A stretch of DNA of 64,000 nucleotides from Nonomuraea sp. NBC_00507 (GTDB lineage Bacteria > Actinomycetota > Actinomycetes > Streptosporangiales > Streptosporangiaceae), in NCBI RefSeq assembly GCF_036013525.1, contig NZ_CP107853.1, positions 124,001 through 188,000 of the forward strand, given 5' to 3'. Within the stretch, counting starts at the first letter, position 1, and each line of letters starts with the position of its first letter. Of the stretch, positions 46,496 through 55,889 are shown in pieces. The notes under the pieces were generated by a model. The model worked only from the letters and a program-made list of their open reading frames with translations, was not told the origin of the DNA and ran no database searches. The translations under genes were made by a program, and so were the position numbers.

Positions 46496-47650
46496 ATGGC
46501 TTTTCCCGAGGAACGTGAAAACGGCACGGGCAGCGCCCCCTACGGGATGGGCAACCCACCGCCGTGGTCCGGCATGGGAGGCGCCCCGCAGGCCGACGGC
46601 ATGAGAGGCGCCCCGCCGGCGAACGGAGCGGGCGGCGCCCCGCAGGGCGGCGGTTTCGGAGGCCCTCCGCAGGGCGGCGGTTTCGGGGGCGCCCCGCAGG
46701 GTGGCGGCTTCGGAGGCGCCCCGCAGGGTGGCGGCTTCGGGGGCGCCCCGCAGGGTGGCGGCACGGGAGGCGCTCCACAGGAGCCAGCCGCACCTCTGGA
46801 CGAGACGGCCCCCACCTCGCGTCGCTCCCGCTCTCGTTCCCGCAAGGAAGGGCCGGACTCCCGCAAGGAAGGGCCCGCCGACGAGGCCGAGAAGGCGCCG
46901 CAGAGCAGGATCGGATGGAGCCCGTACGACGAGGGCCCCCGCTCGCGCGCGCCGCTCTGGTTCGCGATCGGCGGCGTGCTGGTGCTCGGGCTGCTCGGCG
47001 GGGGCATCGCGGTGATGTGGAACGCCGGCGGCCCCAGCACCGCCGAGACCGCCACCGCCCGCCGGACGTCAGCGCCACTGCCGTCGCCTCCGCCCGGCAA
47101 GTACGGCTTCGCGGAGTCCCGCACCACGGACCCCGAGGCGATCACGGTCAAGGAGATCTTCGGTTCGAAGAAGAAGCTCACGGTCTCCGGCCGGGGCTAC
47201 GAGATGACGATCACCAGCAAGGACAAGAAGTGCACTGACGGCGCCCTGGGCGACAAGCTGCAGAAGGCGCTCAAGGACGGCAAGTGCAACCAGCTCGTCC
47301 GGGCCAGCTTCCGCGACAAGGACGGCAAGGTGATCGGCACTGTCGGCGTGGCCAACCTGACGACCAGCAAGACCGCGGGCAAGGTGGCCAAGAGCGGCGA
47401 CGAGAAGAACTACGTGAAACCACTGTCGGGTAAGGACAGTGTCACCAAGTTCCTCGGCTCGGGCAGCGGCGGCGCCAAGATCTGGACGCACGGCCACTAC
47501 GCGATCATGGTCTGGTTCCAGAACAAGGACGGCACGAAGCCCGACAAGAAGGGCTCCAAGCGGCTTTTCCAGGCCATCGATGACATCACCCAGGCCACCG
47601 TGTTCAAGGCCTTGGACAACCGTACGCTGACCGGCAGCCCGCTGACGTAA
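46496..47650 (+). CDS. Single-pass membrane protein with GGAPQGGGF repeats, unrecognised extracellular domain
   Basis: A 384-residue protein. Residues 1-100 are Gly/Pro/Gln-rich with five 9-residue repeats (47-91). Residues 105-140 are Arg/Ser/Lys-rich, and one membrane span lies at 153-175 (PLWFAIGGVLVLGLLGGGIAV), which should place the low-complexity part in the cytosol. The extracellular part 200-380 has two cysteines (C246, C264), ALKDGKCNQLVRASFRDKDG, GTVGVANLTTSKTAGKV, and HGHYAIMVWFQNKDG. The next gene encodes a diverged paralogue. No family is recognised. Confidence 0.82.
   Translation: MAFPEERENGTGSAPYGMGNPPPWSGMGGAPQADGMRGAPPANGAGGAPQGGGFGGPPQGGGFGGAPQGGGFGGAPQGGGFGGAPQGGGTGGAPQEPAAPLDETAPTSRRSRSRSRKEGPDSRKEGPADEAEKAPQSRIGWSPYDEGPRSRAPLWFAIGGVLVLGLLGGGIAVMWNAGGPSTAETATARRTSAPLPSPPPGKYGFAESRTTDPEAITVKEIFGSKKKLTVSGRGYEMTITSKDKKCTDGALGDKLQKALKDGKCNQLVRASFRDKDGKVIGTVGVANLTTSKTAGKVAKSGDEKNYVKPLSGKDSVTKFLGSGSGGAKIWTHGHYAIMVWFQNKDGTKPDKKGSKRLFQAIDDITQATVFKALDNRTLTGSPLT
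46634..46768 (+). repeat. 27-bp coding tandem repeats (GAPQGGGFG), five units
   Basis: Five 27-bp units coding GAPQGGGFG or close variants. Three units differ by only a few bases, so copy number is probably unstable. Resembles low-complexity cytosolic tails such as those of actinobacterial membrane proteins with GGFGG repeats. Confidence 0.85.
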
Positions 47651-47750
47651 CCCGGCTTTGCAGGCCTTAAGCACCCAAACGGGATGCCCGATGCTTCTGG
47701 GAACCCTCATACCGACATAACGATCTCGCTACTCTCGCTAGGCTCGCCCT

Positions 47751-49793
47751 ATGCGTGGTCAGGAACCCGGGTCCGAGCACGATCACAGGGAGGCCGCCGG
47801 CTCGGCCAGACCTGCGACGCCACCGCCGAGCTTCGGCCAGACCAACGGGGGAGACGCTCCACCGGCGTTCGCGCCTTTCGAGGAGGCGGACGACGACGAG
47901 ACGCTGTCCGTCGTCCCCCTGCTCAAGGGACCTCCGCCCGAGCTGCCCGGGCCGATACATGAGGACGCGCAGCCGTGGGAGGTGCCCGGCGACGACGCCG
48001 CGCCCTACGACTGGTTCGCCGACCACACCGACACCGATCCCCGCCCCGGTCACCCGCCGACGGCCGGCCCGCCCACCGCCCCCTGGTCCGCGAAGGCACC
48101 GGCCTGGCCGATCGAGCCGGTGGTGCCGGGCGCGCCGCCGTGGGAGCCGCCGCCCGCGTTCACCGCCGCGGCCGCCGGCATGCCGGTGTGGCCGGGCCCC
48201 ATCTCGGACCCGCACGCCTTGCCGCCGTGGCCGGCCGCCACGGGCGAGCTGGTGGCCGAGCCGGACGCCGACGAGCCGGACACCCCCGCCGCCTTCGACC
48301 CCAACGCGACCGAGCCGGACGGCGTCACCCGACCGGCCCACTACTTCGACCCCGAGGCCGCACGACGGGAAGCCGCCCAGCAGCGACCCGATCAGCCGGG
48401 CAGCGGACTCCCTGACGCCGCTGAGCCGGGCAGCGCGCAGAAATCCGCCCCTCAGACAACCGCCCCCCAGACAATCGCCCCCCAGACGATCCCCTTCCCG
48501 GCGACCGCTCCTCAGGCGACCCCTCCGCAGGCACGCGTCACGGAGGGACAGACAGCACCAAGGGAAGCTCACAGCACGCCACACGACGACGCACCGGAGA
48601 CAGGCACGCCGGACCAGGGCGCACCGCAGGGGACCACCCAGCAGCGGACCACCGTCCCCCTCGCCGCGCCCATCGCCCCGGAGCGCGAGGACACCCGCCC
48701 CATCGCCCGCGAGGACACCGCCCAACCGGCCTCCGACGGGACCGAGCTTCCAGGCCAGTTCTTCGACCCCAAGGCGGCCAAGCGGGACCAGCCCCACCCC
48801 GCCACCCCCCACGGGTTCGACCCCAACGCCCCGACCCCGACCCCGGCAACGGCCCGCCCCGCCGAGCCCGGCGACGTACCGGTCTGGCCGCCGCACTCGC
48901 CCGTCACCCAGAAACTCCCGGACCTGCCATTCTCACGGGAGGCCTGGGGCCAGAGGCCTTCGACCGCGCTCGACCTGCCCACGCAGCCCCAAGGCAGCGG
49001 CCCGGCCTTCCCGCCTGGAGCGTTCAAACAACCGCCGTTCCAGACCCCTCCTCCGCCGCCGGCCGCCCAAGGCACGAGCAAACGAGCCCTCCTGGTGACG
49101 CTGGGCGCGCTGGCCCTGGCCGGGGTGGCCACCGGCGGCTTCTTCGCCTGGCAGGCCGTCAGCAACCCCACCTCCACCACGGCCGCCACCACCGGCAGCG
49201 CCGCCCCGTCCACGCCACCCGCCGAAGAGCCGGCGGTCACGCCCTCCGAGGCGCCCGGCGCGTCCGTGCTCAATTCCGAGCAGACCGATCCGCAGAAGTT
49301 GTCGCTGTCGGAGGCGTTCCCGAAGAAGAAGGTCAGCGCGGCGGGCACCACGTTCACCAGGGTCAAGGCCAGCGTGGAGACGACCTGCGACAAGGCCGCC
49401 AGTGGCGCCTTCGCCGAGGCGCTGAAGGAACAGAAGTGCAGCCGCGTCCTACGCGCCACATACGTCGACAACAAGCGCCGCTACGCCGTCACCACGGGTA
49501 TCGCCGTGCTCCCGACCAAGGACGCGGCCACGGCCGTCGACCAGGAGAAGGACCTCGGCAAGAACGTCTGGTTCCGGCCTCTGCCCGGAGCGGACGGGTC
49601 GGGCGGGGAGCGCGTGCACATCGCCGGCGGCTACGCGGCCGGCCTGGTGTGGGGCCGCTACATCGTCTTCAGCTACGCCACCCATGCCGACGGCCACACC
49701 CCGGCGGCCAAGGAGAAGGCGCTGCCGAAGGTCAGCGGCGCGTTCCGCGACCAGCTCTCACTCGTCCTCGAGCGCCGCGCCACCAAGGGGTGA
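47751..49793 (+). CDS. Single-pass membrane protein with long proline-rich cytosolic region, paralogue of upstream gene
   Basis: A 680-residue protein. Residues 1-440 are Pro/Ala/Asp/Gln-rich with little predicted structure, including near-repeats such as [12 protein letters not shown] and two similar Phe-Asp-Pro segments (ending HYFDPEAA and QFFDPKAA). One membrane span lies at 446-467 ([20 protein letters not shown]). The extracellular domain 480-680 shares with the upstream protein the pair C546/C563 in [20 protein letters not shown], then [18 protein letters not shown] and [14 protein letters not shown]. The gene overlaps truA by 36 bp at its 3' end. Function unknown. Confidence 0.82.
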   Translation: MRGQEPGSEHDHREAAGSARPATPPPSFGQTNGGDAPPAFAPFEEADDDETLSVVPLLKGPPPELPGPIHEDAQPWEVPGDDAAPYDWFADHTDTDPRPGHPPTAGPPTAPWSAKAPAWPIEPVVPGAPPWEPPPAFTAAAAGMPVWPGPISDPHALPPWPAATGELVAEPDADEPDTPAAFDPNATEPDGVTRPAHYFDPEAARREAAQQRPDQPGSGLPDAAEPGSAQKSAPQTTAPQTIAPQTIPFPATAPQATPPQARVTEGQTAPREAHSTPHDDAPETGTPDQGAPQGTTQQRTTVPLAAPIAPEREDTRPIAREDTAQPASDGTELPGQFFDPKAAKRDQPHPATPHGFDPNAPTPTPATARPAEPGDVPVWPPHSPVTQKLPDLPFSREAWGQRPSTALDLPTQPQGSGPAFPPGAFKQPPFQTPPPPPAAQGTSKRALLVTLGALALAGVATGGFFAWQAVSNPTSTTAATTGSAAPSTPPAEEPAVTPSEAPGASVLNSEQTDPQKLSLSEAFPKKKVSAAGTTFTRVKASVETTCDKAASGAFAEALKEQKCSRVLRATYVDNKRRYAVTTGIAVLPTKDAATAVDQEKDLGKNVWFRPLPGADGSGGERVHIAGGYAAGLVWGRYIVFSYATHADGHTPAAKEKALPKVSGAFRDQLSLVLERRATKG

Positions 49794-50636
49794 CAACATC
49801 CGTACCCGCCTCGTGGCCTCGGCCCGCGCGGCGAGCTCAGGCTCCGGCGGGTAGCCGACCTCTTCCAGGCACAGCCCGCGGGCGGGAGCCACGTGCACGC
49901 CAGAGTCCCGTACAGCGCGGGTCAGCACCTCCCCGGGCCACTCCACCGGCCGCCGCCCGTCACCGACCGCCAGCAGGGAGCCGACCAGCGCCCGCACCAT
50001 CGAGTGGCAGAACGCGTCGGCCACGACGGTGGCCACCAGGACGCCGTCCGGCTCCCGTACCCACTCCAGCCGCTGGAGCTCCCTGATCGTGGTGGCCCCT
50101 TCGCGCTTCTTGCAGAAGGCCGCGAAGTCGTGCTCACCGATCAGCCGCGCCGCCGCCGCATTGAGCGCGGCCAGGTCCAGGGGCCGGTTGTGCCAGACCA
50201 CCTCGTGCCGGCGCAGCGGGTCGACGCCGCCGACGGCGTCGCTCACCCGGTACGCGTACCGCCGGAAGCTGGCCGAGAATCGGGCGTCAAAGCCCTCAGG
50301 AGCCACTGAGACCCGATAAATACGTACATCGGGTGTCATGACCCCACCCAGCCGTCGCACGAGCGCAGAGAGCCGCTCATCCACGCGCAGCGGCCCTCGG
50401 TTCCCGTCCAGTTCGGCCAGCGACCCGTCGGGCACGTCCACGTGGGCGACCTGGCCGCGGGCATGCACTCCGGCGTCGGTACGCCCGGCCACGGTCAGCA
50501 TGGCAGGCTCGCCGAGGCGCAGGATCCGGCCGAGCGCCTGCTCGATCTCGCCCTGGACCGTGCGCTGCCCGGGTTGCCTGGCCCACCCGGAGAAGTCGGT
50601 CCCGTCGTAGGCGAGGTCGAGGCGGAGCCGTACCAC
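49758..50636 (-). CDS. truA: tRNA pseudouridine(38-40) synthase TruA
   Basis: A 292-residue pseudouridine synthase acting on the tRNA anticodon stem-loop. Key motifs are [39 protein letters not shown] (catalytic Asp in the GRTDAGVHA motif) and [20 protein letters not shown]. Start GTG 50636. Located downstream of rplQ, as in most actinobacteria, but separated by a strong hairpin. The C-terminus overlaps the convergent membrane-protein gene. Confidence 0.96.
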   Translation of the reverse strand: MVRLRLDLAYDGTDFSGWARQPGQRTVQGEIEQALGRILRLGEPAMLTVAGRTDAGVHARGQVAHVDVPDGSLAELDGNRGPLRVDERLSALVRRLGGVMTPDVRIYRVSVAPEGFDARFSASFRRYAYRVSDAVGGVDPLRRHEVVWHNRPLDLAALNAAAARLIGEHDFAAFCKKREGATTIRELQRLEWVREPDGVLVATVVADAFCHSMVRALVGSLLAVGDGRRPVEWPGEVLTRAVRDSGVHVAPARGLCLEEVGYPPEPELAARAEATRRVRMLSPLGGAALEDE

Positions 50637-50658
50637 GATGATCCTCCTTAACCGAAAA

Positions 50659-50689
50659 GGGCCCGAACCCCCCGTGGGGGTCCGGGCCC
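50659..50689 (-). terminator. rplQ terminator
   Basis: GGGCCCGAACCCCC (50659-50672) pairs with GGGGGTCCGGGCCC (50676-50689) with one A/C mismatch and loop CGT. On the minus strand it is followed directly by TTTT. It lies 18 bp after rplQ and 22 bp before truA. Confidence 0.85.
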
Positions 50690-50707
50690 GAATTCTTCAG
50701 CCCGAGA

Positions 50708-51235
50708 TCAGGCCTCGTCCTTCTTCGCCTCGGCCTCGGCGGCCGGAGCCTCCTCGGCGGCGGCCTCAGGAACCTCCGCGGCCTCCTCAGCCTTGGGCGC
50801 CTCGGTCTCCTCCGCAGCCGGCGCGGGCGCCGCGGCGGCGGCCGGAGCCTCGGTGCGGCGGGTGGTGACGGCGTTCAGCGGCTCGGTCACCAGCTCGATG
50901 ACCGCCATCGGGGCGTTGTCGCCCTTACGCGGGCCGACCTTGGTGATGCGGGTGTAGCCACCGGGACGCTCGGCGAACGTCGTCGCGAGCTCGGTGAAGA
51001 GGTGGTGCACGACGCCCTTGTCCTTGACGACGGTCAGGACCTGGCGACGGTTGTGGATGTCGCCCTTCTTCGCCTTGGTGATCAGGCGCTCCGCCAGCGG
51101 ACGCAGGCGCTTGGCCTTCGTGACCGTCGTACGGATCTTGCCGTAGCGGAACAGATCGGTGGCCAGGTTGGCCAGGATCAGCCGCTCATGCGCCGGGCTG
51201 CCGCCAAGACGTGCACCCTTGGTGGGCTTGGGCAT
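50708..51235 (-). CDS. rplQ: 50S ribosomal protein L17
   Basis: The 175-residue protein begins [20 protein letters not shown] and includes [20 protein letters not shown] and [20 protein letters not shown]. An Ala/Glu/Pro-rich tail of about 50 residues follows ([20 protein letters not shown]), common in actinobacterial L17 and absent from E. coli. A hairpin lies between rpoA and this gene. Confidence 0.97.
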   Translation of the reverse strand: MPKPTKGARLGGSPAHERLILANLATDLFRYGKIRTTVTKAKRLRPLAERLITKAKKGDIHNRRQVLTVVKDKGVVHHLFTELATTFAERPGGYTRITKVGPRKGDNAPMAVIELVTEPLNAVTTRRTEAPAAAAAPAPAAEETEAPKAEEAAEVPEAAAEEAPAAEAEAKKDEA

Positions 51236-51363
51236 TTCATCTCTCCTTGTGGATTAACCCGCCCCGGCCGTATCAGGTACCGGAGTCGGGCCGGCGCCGC
51301 GAACGCGCGACACCGTTACTTTCACCCGCACATCCCCACGCCCCGAAAGCTTCCTCGGAGACC

Positions 51364-51391
51364 GAGGAGCGGCGACCTCTCGCCGCTCCTC
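51364..51391 (-). terminator. Perfect 12-bp hairpin between rpoA and rplQ
   Basis: GAGGAGCGGCGA (51364-51375) pairs exactly with TCGCCGCTCCTC (51380-51391), loop CCTC. It is 58 bp after the rpoA stop and 129 bp before rplQ. It may attenuate transcription; no U-tract follows. Confidence 0.65.
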
Positions 51392-51449
51392 TCCTCCCCC
51401 AAGGACCTCAGCCCTCCGAAAGGCGCGGAGACGATCACGCGGGATGTGT

Positions 51450-52466
51450 CTAGTACTGCTCGGTCTCGACGTACGCGCTGTCGTCGTCGTCGTAGCCACC
51501 CCCGGCCACCGCGCTCGGGTCGAACCCGGGCGGGGAGTCCTTGAGCGCCAGCGACATCTCGTGCAGCTTCTGCTTGACCTCTTCGATCGACTTCGCACCG
51601 AAGTTGCGGATGTCGAGCAGGTCCTGCTCGCTGCGCGCCACGAGCTCACCCACGGTGTGGATGCCCTCGCGCTTGAGGCAGTTGTAGGACCGGACGGTGA
51701 GGTTGAGCTCCTCGATCGGCAGCGCGAGGTCGGCGGCCAGGGCGGCGTCGGTCGGCGACGGGCCGATGTCGATGCCCTCGGCCTCGACGTTGAGCTCGCG
51801 GGCCAGGCCGAAGAGCTCGACGAGGGTCTTACCGGCGGAGGCCACCGCGTCGCGGGGCTTCATGGCCGGCTTGGTCTCGACGTCGAGGATGAGGCGGTCG
51901 AAGTCGGTACGCTGCTCGACTCGGGTCGCCTCGACCTTGTAGGTGACCTTGAGCACCGGGGAGTAGATCGAGTCGATCGGAATCCGGCCGATCTCCTGAC
52001 CCGGCTGCTTGTTCTGAGCGGCGGAGACGTAGCCGCGACCGCGCTCGACGGTCAGCTCCATCTCCAGCTTCGCCTTGCCGTTGAGCGTGGCGATGCGCAG
52101 CTCGGGGTTGTGCACCTCGACACCGGCCGGCGGCGCGATGTCGGCGGCGGTGACCTCACCCGGGCCCTGCTTGCGCAGGTACATCACGACCGGCTCGTCG
52201 TGCTCGGAGGAGACGACCAGTTCCTTGAGGTTGAGGATGATGTCGGTGACGTCTTCCTTGACCCCGGGAACGGTCGAGAACTCGTGCAGCACGCCCTCGA
52301 TGCGGATGCTCGTCACGGCCGCGCCCGGAATGGACGACAGCAGCGTGCGGCGCAGCGAGTTGCCGATGGTGTAACCGAAGCCCGGCTCCAGCGGCTCGAT
52401 GACGAATCGGGACCGGGTGTCGTCGATCGACTCTTCGAGAAGAGTCGGGCGCTGAGCGATCAGCAT
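51450..52466 (-). CDS. rpoA: DNA-directed RNA polymerase alpha subunit
   Basis: A 338-residue subunit for polymerase assembly and upstream-element binding. The N-terminal domain has [23 protein letters not shown]-type assembly motif and the C-terminal domain has [20 protein letters not shown] and [20 protein letters not shown]. The acidic tail ends [15 protein letters not shown] 52466. Flanked on both sides by hairpins. Confidence 0.97.
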   Translation of the reverse strand: MLIAQRPTLLEESIDDTRSRFVIEPLEPGFGYTIGNSLRRTLLSSIPGAAVTSIRIEGVLHEFSTVPGVKEDVTDIILNLKELVVSSEHDEPVVMYLRKQGPGEVTAADIAPPAGVEVHNPELRIATLNGKAKLEMELTVERGRGYVSAAQNKQPGQEIGRIPIDSIYSPVLKVTYKVEATRVEQRTDFDRLILDVETKPAMKPRDAVASAGKTLVELFGLARELNVEAEGIDIGPSPTDAALAADLALPIEELNLTVRSYNCLKREGIHTVGELVARSEQDLLDIRNFGAKSIEEVKQKLHEMSLALKDSPPGFDPSAVAGGGYDDDDSAYVETEQY

Positions 52467-52530
52467 GTGCGGGTCTCCCCTTTTTTCGTGTGGCGCCCGC
52501 TATATGACGCCACTCCGATATAAAGCGTAG

Positions 52531-52556
52531 TCGAGGTGCGGAAATCCGCACCTCGA
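52531..52556 (-). terminator. Perfect 12-bp hairpin between rpsD and rpoA
   Basis: TCGAGGTGCGGA (52531-52542) and TCCGCACCTCGA (52545-52556) form a nearly continuous palindrome 7 bp after the rpsD stop and 64 bp upstream of rpoA. It could act as terminator, attenuator or RNA processing site. Confidence 0.6.
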
Positions 52557-52563
52557 CCAAGGC

Positions 52564-53190
52564 TCACTTCGAGTAGTACTCGACGATGAGCTGCTCTTGC
52601 ACCTGGGTGTCGATCTGCTGGCGAACCGGCAGCTGGTGAACCAGGACGCGGAGCTTGTCCGGCACGACGCCGAGCCACGCGGGAACGGTGCGCTCGCCCG
52701 CGGTCGCCCGAGCGACCTCGTAGGGCAGCAGGTTGCGCTTGTTCTCGCGGACCTCGATGATGTCGTGCTCGCGAACGCGGTAGGACGGGATGTCCACCTT
52801 CTTGCCGTTCACCAGGATGTGGCCGTGGCGCACCTGCTGGCGAGCGGCGTCACGCGACTGCGCGAACCCGGCGCGGTAGACGACGTTGTCGAGACGGGTC
52901 TCCAGGATCTGGAGCAGCACCTCACCCGACTTGCCGCTCTTGCCCGCGGCCTCCTCGTAGTAGTTGCGGAACTGCTTCTCGAGGACGCCGTAGATGCGGC
53001 GGGTCTTCTGCTTCTCACGAAGCTGAAGCTGGTACTCGGACTCCTTGGGGCGTCCGCGGCCGTGCTCACCCGGCGGGTAAGGACGGATCTCGATGGGGCA
53101 CTTGGCGGACTCGCACTTGCTGCCCTTGAGGAAGAGCTTGGTCTTCTCTCGACGGCAGAGCTTGCAGTCCGCGCCCGTGTAACGAGCCAT
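52564..53190 (-). CDS. rpsD: 30S ribosomal protein S4 (zinc-binding form)
   Basis: The 208-residue protein has an N-terminal zinc knuckle with C9, C12, C26 and C31 (ADCKLCRREKTKLF, GSKCESAKCPIE), so it is the C+ form. The S4 RNA-binding domain follows with RLDNVVYRAGFAQSRDAARQ and VRHGHILVNGKKVDIPSY. It nucleates 30S assembly. Follows rpsK by 20 bp in the alpha operon. Confidence 0.97.
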   Translation of the reverse strand: MARYTGADCKLCRREKTKLFLKGSKCESAKCPIEIRPYPPGEHGRGRPKESEYQLQLREKQKTRRIYGVLEKQFRNYYEEAAGKSGKSGEVLLQILETRLDNVVYRAGFAQSRDAARQQVRHGHILVNGKKVDIPSYRVREHDIIEVRENKRNLLPYEVARATAGERTVPAWLGVVPDKLRVLVHQLPVRQQIDTQVQEQLIVEYYSK

Positions 53191-53210
53191 TTCTCTCTAT
53201 CTCCTGGGAT

Positions 53211-53615
53211 TCAGACGCGGCGGCGCTTCGGCGGACGGCAGCCGTTGTGCGGAACCGGGGTGACGTCCTGGATCGAACCCACTTCGAGGCCGGTGGCCTG
53301 CAGCGAGCGGATCGCGGTCTCACGACCGGAGCCGGGACCCTTGACGAAGACGTCGACCTTGCGCATGCCGTGCTCCATGGCGCGGCGAGCGGCGTTTTCC
53401 GCGGCCATCTGAGCGGCGAACGGGGTGGACTTACGGGAGCCCTTGAAACCCACGTGGCCGGCGCTGGCCCAGGAGATCACGTTCCCGCTGGGATCGGTGA
53501 TCGAAACGATCGTGTTGTTGAACGTGCTCTTGATGTGGGCGTGCCCGTGAGCGACGTTCTTCTTTTCCTTGCGGCGCACCTTCTTCGGCGCGCCCTGGCG
53601 GCTCTTAGGAGGCAT
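53211..53615 (-). CDS. rpsK: 30S ribosomal protein S11
   Basis: A 134-residue platform protein. It has a basic start ([20 protein letters not shown]), [20 protein letters not shown], the [20 protein letters not shown] helix, and C-terminal [16 protein letters not shown]. Lies between rpsM and rpsD. Length is normal. Confidence 0.97.
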   Translation of the reverse strand: MPPKSRQGAPKKVRRKEKKNVAHGHAHIKSTFNNTIVSITDPSGNVISWASAGHVGFKGSRKSTPFAAQMAAENAARRAMEHGMRKVDVFVKGPGSGRETAIRSLQATGLEVGSIQDVTPVPHNGCRPPKRRRV

Positions 53616-53660
53616 TGTTTGCCATTACTCCTGAGGTCTTCGGTCCCGCGGCTGCGTGGA

Positions 53661-54041
53661 CTACTTCTTACCGGGCTTCTTCTTGCCGGCGACGGTCTTC
53701 TTCTTGCCCTTGCGGGTGCGCGCGTTGGTCTGCGTGCGCTGACCGTGGACCGGCAGGCCCTTGCGGTGCCTGATGCCCTGGTAGCAACCGATTTCGATCT
53801 TGCGACGGATGTCGGCCTGGACCTCGCGGCGCAGGTCACCCTCGATCTTGAAGTTCGCCTCGATGTAGTCACGCATCGGGACGAGCTCGGTGTCGGAGAG
53901 CTGGTGCACGCGGAGGTCGCCGCTGACACCGGTGGCCTGGAGGATCTCCTGGGCGCGGGTGCGGCCGATTCCGTAAATGTAGGTGAGAGCGATCTCCAGC
54001 CGCTTCTCGCGGGGGAGGTCGACGCCAACCAGGCGAGCCAT
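53661..54041 (-). CDS. rpsM: 30S ribosomal protein S13
   Basis: A 126-residue protein from ATG 54041, with GAAGGAG upstream; a longer frame is spurious. It contains [33 protein letters not shown], and [20 protein letters not shown], with a Lys-rich tail that contacts P-site tRNA. First protein gene after the 209-bp structured gap following rpmJ. Confidence 0.97.
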   Translation of the reverse strand: MARLVGVDLPREKRLEIALTYIYGIGRTRAQEILQATGVSGDLRVHQLSDTELVPMRDYIEANFKIEGDLRREVQADIRRKIEIGCYQGIRHRKGLPVHGQRTQTNARTRKGKKKTVAGKKKPGKK

Positions 54042-54250
54042 GGTCGGGCATTCTCCTTCGTTGTGGCGGAGGTCTTGCGCCTCACTACCCCTCCCCATGC
54101 CCGGGGTGAGGGCCCCGGCCTCCGACCGGGGGTCTCCTGAGCGGTTCGGAACTCCGCCTGCTCAGGTGTGAAACGCTATTTCTCGTTGCAGGCTCCTCAT
54201 GCGTCGAGCCCGCTCCCTCGCGGGGCGGACTCGGAGAAGCCTTGCGGCGA
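54042..54250 (-). other. 209-bp structured leader between rpmJ and rpsM
   Basis: No coding sequence is seen. On the minus strand it can form CTGAGC/GCTCAG enclosing a CGGA/TCCG mini-hairpin, then CCCCGG/CCGGGG. Such a gap inside an otherwise tight ribosomal cluster suggests a promoter or leader of the alpha operon, where S4 autoregulates in other bacteria. No conserved leader family is claimed. Confidence 0.45.
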
Positions 54251-54364
54251 CTAGCCCTGGCGCTGCTTGTGGCGCAGGTTGTCGCAGATCACCATGACGC
54301 GACCGTGCCGGCGGATCACCTTGCACTTGTCGCAGATCTTCTTGACGCTCGGCTTTACCTTCAT
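54251..54364 (-). CDS. rpmJ: 50S ribosomal protein L36
   Basis: A 37-residue protein on the minus strand from ATG 54364 to TAG 54251. The translation is [20 protein letters not shown] followed by [17 protein letters not shown]. It has the C11/C14/C27/H32 zinc ribbon, the C+ form that is replaced under zinc starvation in many actinobacteria. It is 24 bp after infA. Confidence 0.97.
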   Translation of the reverse strand: MKVKPSVKKICDKCKVIRRHGRVMVICDNLRHKQRQG

Positions 54365-54388
54365 TGTCCTTCGTGTTCCTCAGACGTC

Positions 54389-54610
54389 TTACTTGTATCG
54401 GTAGACGATCCGCCCACGACTCAGGTCGTAGGGGCTCAGTTCAACGACTACCCGGTCGTCAGGAAGGATCCGGATGTAGTGCATCCGCATCCGTCCGCTG
54501 ATGTGGGCCAGGACCTTATGGCCGTTGTCGAGCTGCACCCGGAACATGGCGTTCGGGAGCGACTCAACCACAGTGCCCTCGATCTCGATGGCGCCGTCTT
54601 TCTTGGCCAA
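54389..54610 (-). CDS. infA: Translation initiation factor IF-1
   Basis: A 73-residue OB-fold protein beginning at TTG 54610 ([20 protein letters not shown]), then [20 protein letters not shown] and [18 protein letters not shown]. The TTG start is supported by the conserved N-terminus and by GAGGA just upstream. It occupies the A site during initiation. Followed by rpmJ and rpsM. Confidence 0.96.
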   Translation of the reverse strand: MAKKDGAIEIEGTVVESLPNAMFRVQLDNGHKVLAHISGRMRMHYIRILPDDRVVVELSPYDLSRGRIVYRYK

Positions 54611-54842
54611 AATTCCTCGCGTTTCACTGATCGGTCGTCTGAGGCTCCGGTTCACTACGCAGCCGCGACCTTCACGCTTCGAAGAGAGCGACGGTCAGCA
54701 AAGACCGCCGACGCGTGATAGTCATAGTGAGCCGACTAAGGAGTGTACGACACCTGACTCCAAAACGCGAAACGCGTGCCAGGTGTCCTGACACAACCAC
54801 GTAATAGTGTACCCCAGGATCATCGGGCCCAAGGCGCACAGC
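54611..54842. promoter_or_regulatory. infA upstream region with inverted repeat GACACCTG/CAGGTGTC
   Basis: GACACCTG (54749-54756) and CAGGTGTC (54780-54787) are exact inverted copies enclosing CGCGAAACGCG, about 140-175 bp upstream of the infA start. They could form an RNA hairpin or an operator. The region must hold the infA promoter because the upstream gene on this strand ends in a terminator; I could not fix the -35 and -10. Confidence 0.4.
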
Positions 54843-54880
54843 GGAAGGCCCGCCGAGGGAGAGAACTCGGCGGGCCTTCC
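54843..54880 (-). terminator. Terminator after the small secreted-protein gene
   Basis: GGAAGGCCCGCCGAG (54843-54857) pairs perfectly over 15 bp with CTCGGCGGGCCTTCC (54866-54880), 8-nt loop. It lies 49 bp after the stop at 54930. Confidence 0.85.
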
Positions 54881-54929
54881 AGGGGATAGGGCTCACAGGG
54901 CAGTGCGGTGCCTCGCGACCATGGGCGGA

Positions 54930-55343
54930 CTAGTAGATGCGGTGCGGGGAGCCGCAGTAGGAGAACTTGCCGCCCCAGCAGGTGTAGGTGTAGAGCTTCT
55001 TGATCCCGTGCTTGGACCAGGTCTCGCTGTACGACCCGTCCCACTGACGGTAGAACTTGTGCCAGCTACCGCCGGAGTAGTAGTTGAACCACACGTAGCC
55101 GTGCTTCGAGGTGAACTCCTTGCCGTACCACTTCGTGTAGACCTTGCCGTTCTGCTTCCAGGTCTTGCCGTAGGTGTAGGCCTTGTGGTTGCTGGAGTAG
55201 TACTTGCCCCAGTTGCCCATCGACGTCGCCGTCGAGGCGGCGGTCTGGGTCGCGGTGGCCGCCTGGGCGGCGGGGGCGGCGACGGCGAGGCCGGTGACGG
55301 CGATCGAACCGGCGAGGGCGGCAGCTGCGAGGACCTTGCGCAT
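54930..55343 (-). CDS. Small secreted aromatic-rich protein, unrecognised
   Basis: A 137-residue precursor from ATG 55343 with GGAGG 7 nt upstream. Signal peptide MRKVLAAAALAGSIAVTGLA continues to a likely cleavage after AQA (residue 28). The mature part is rich in Tyr, Trp, Lys and Gly (MGNWGKYYSSNHKAYTYGKT; GKEFTSKHGYVWFNYYSGGS) and has two cysteines near the end (TCWGGKFSYCG). The aromatic spacing resembles secreted cell-wall or carbohydrate-binding proteins, but no family is recognised. It has its own terminator and interrupts the usual map-infA linkage. Confidence 0.82.
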   Translation of the reverse strand: MRKVLAAAALAGSIAVTGLAVAAPAAQAATATQTAASTATSMGNWGKYYSSNHKAYTYGKTWKQNGKVYTKWYGKEFTSKHGYVWFNYYSGGSWHKFYRQWDGSYSETWSKHGIKKLYTYTCWGGKFSYCGSPHRIY

Positions 55344-55445
55344 GAGATTTCCTCCGTGAGTCGTGTTCCCGACACCGCTCACGTTAGGAAGTCGCGCTTA
55401 TCCGTTCTGCGCACGAATCCACACAGTGCACTAATGCACACTGTC

Positions 55446-55874
55446 CTACTTTTTCTTCGGCTGATTGCTGCCGAAAATGGTGCTCACCAGCAATATCACG
55501 CCCCACGGCCCCATCACCCACATCGGCCACGGATAGACCCCGCCGTCCGCCGAAAGGCTCACGATCAGCCAGATGACCCAGTTGATCCCGCTGGCCATGG
55601 CCCAGGCGCCCCAGGCGGCCTTCATGCCCGAATGCATGCCGTCTTTGCTCTCGATGGCCTTGGCCGTCTTGGCGGGCCGGTTGCGCAGGTCCACGTCGGG
55701 CAGGTCGGCCGTCAGCTTGGCGAGCTCACCGTAGGTCTTGCTCTTGTAGAGGTCTTCGAGCCGCTCGTTGAACTCCTCCATCGTGATGCGGCCCTGCGCG
55801 GTGTGCTCGCGAAGGATGGCTGCCACCCGGTCGCGGTCGGAGTCGGATGCTCGCATTTCGGGGCTGTTCGCCAT
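55446..55874 (-). CDS. DUF1707 and 2TM-domain membrane protein
   Basis: A 142-residue protein from ATG 55874. The N-terminal DUF1707 domain has MRASDSDRDRVAAILREHTA and GRITMEEFNERLEDLYKSKT. Two membrane spans follow at about 85-105 (WAMASGINWVIWLIVSL) and 112-132 (WPMWVMGPWGVILLVST), with a lysine-rich tail. Found widely in actinobacteria; function unknown. It lies 15 bp after the map stop and may be read with it. Confidence 0.86.
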   Translation of the reverse strand: MANSPEMRASDSDRDRVAAILREHTAQGRITMEEFNERLEDLYKSKTYGELAKLTADLPDVDLRNRPAKTAKAIESKDGMHSGMKAAWGAWAMASGINWVIWLIVSLSADGGVYPWPMWVMGPWGVILLVSTIFGSNQPKKK

Positions 55875-55889
55875 CCCGCCCACTCCCGG

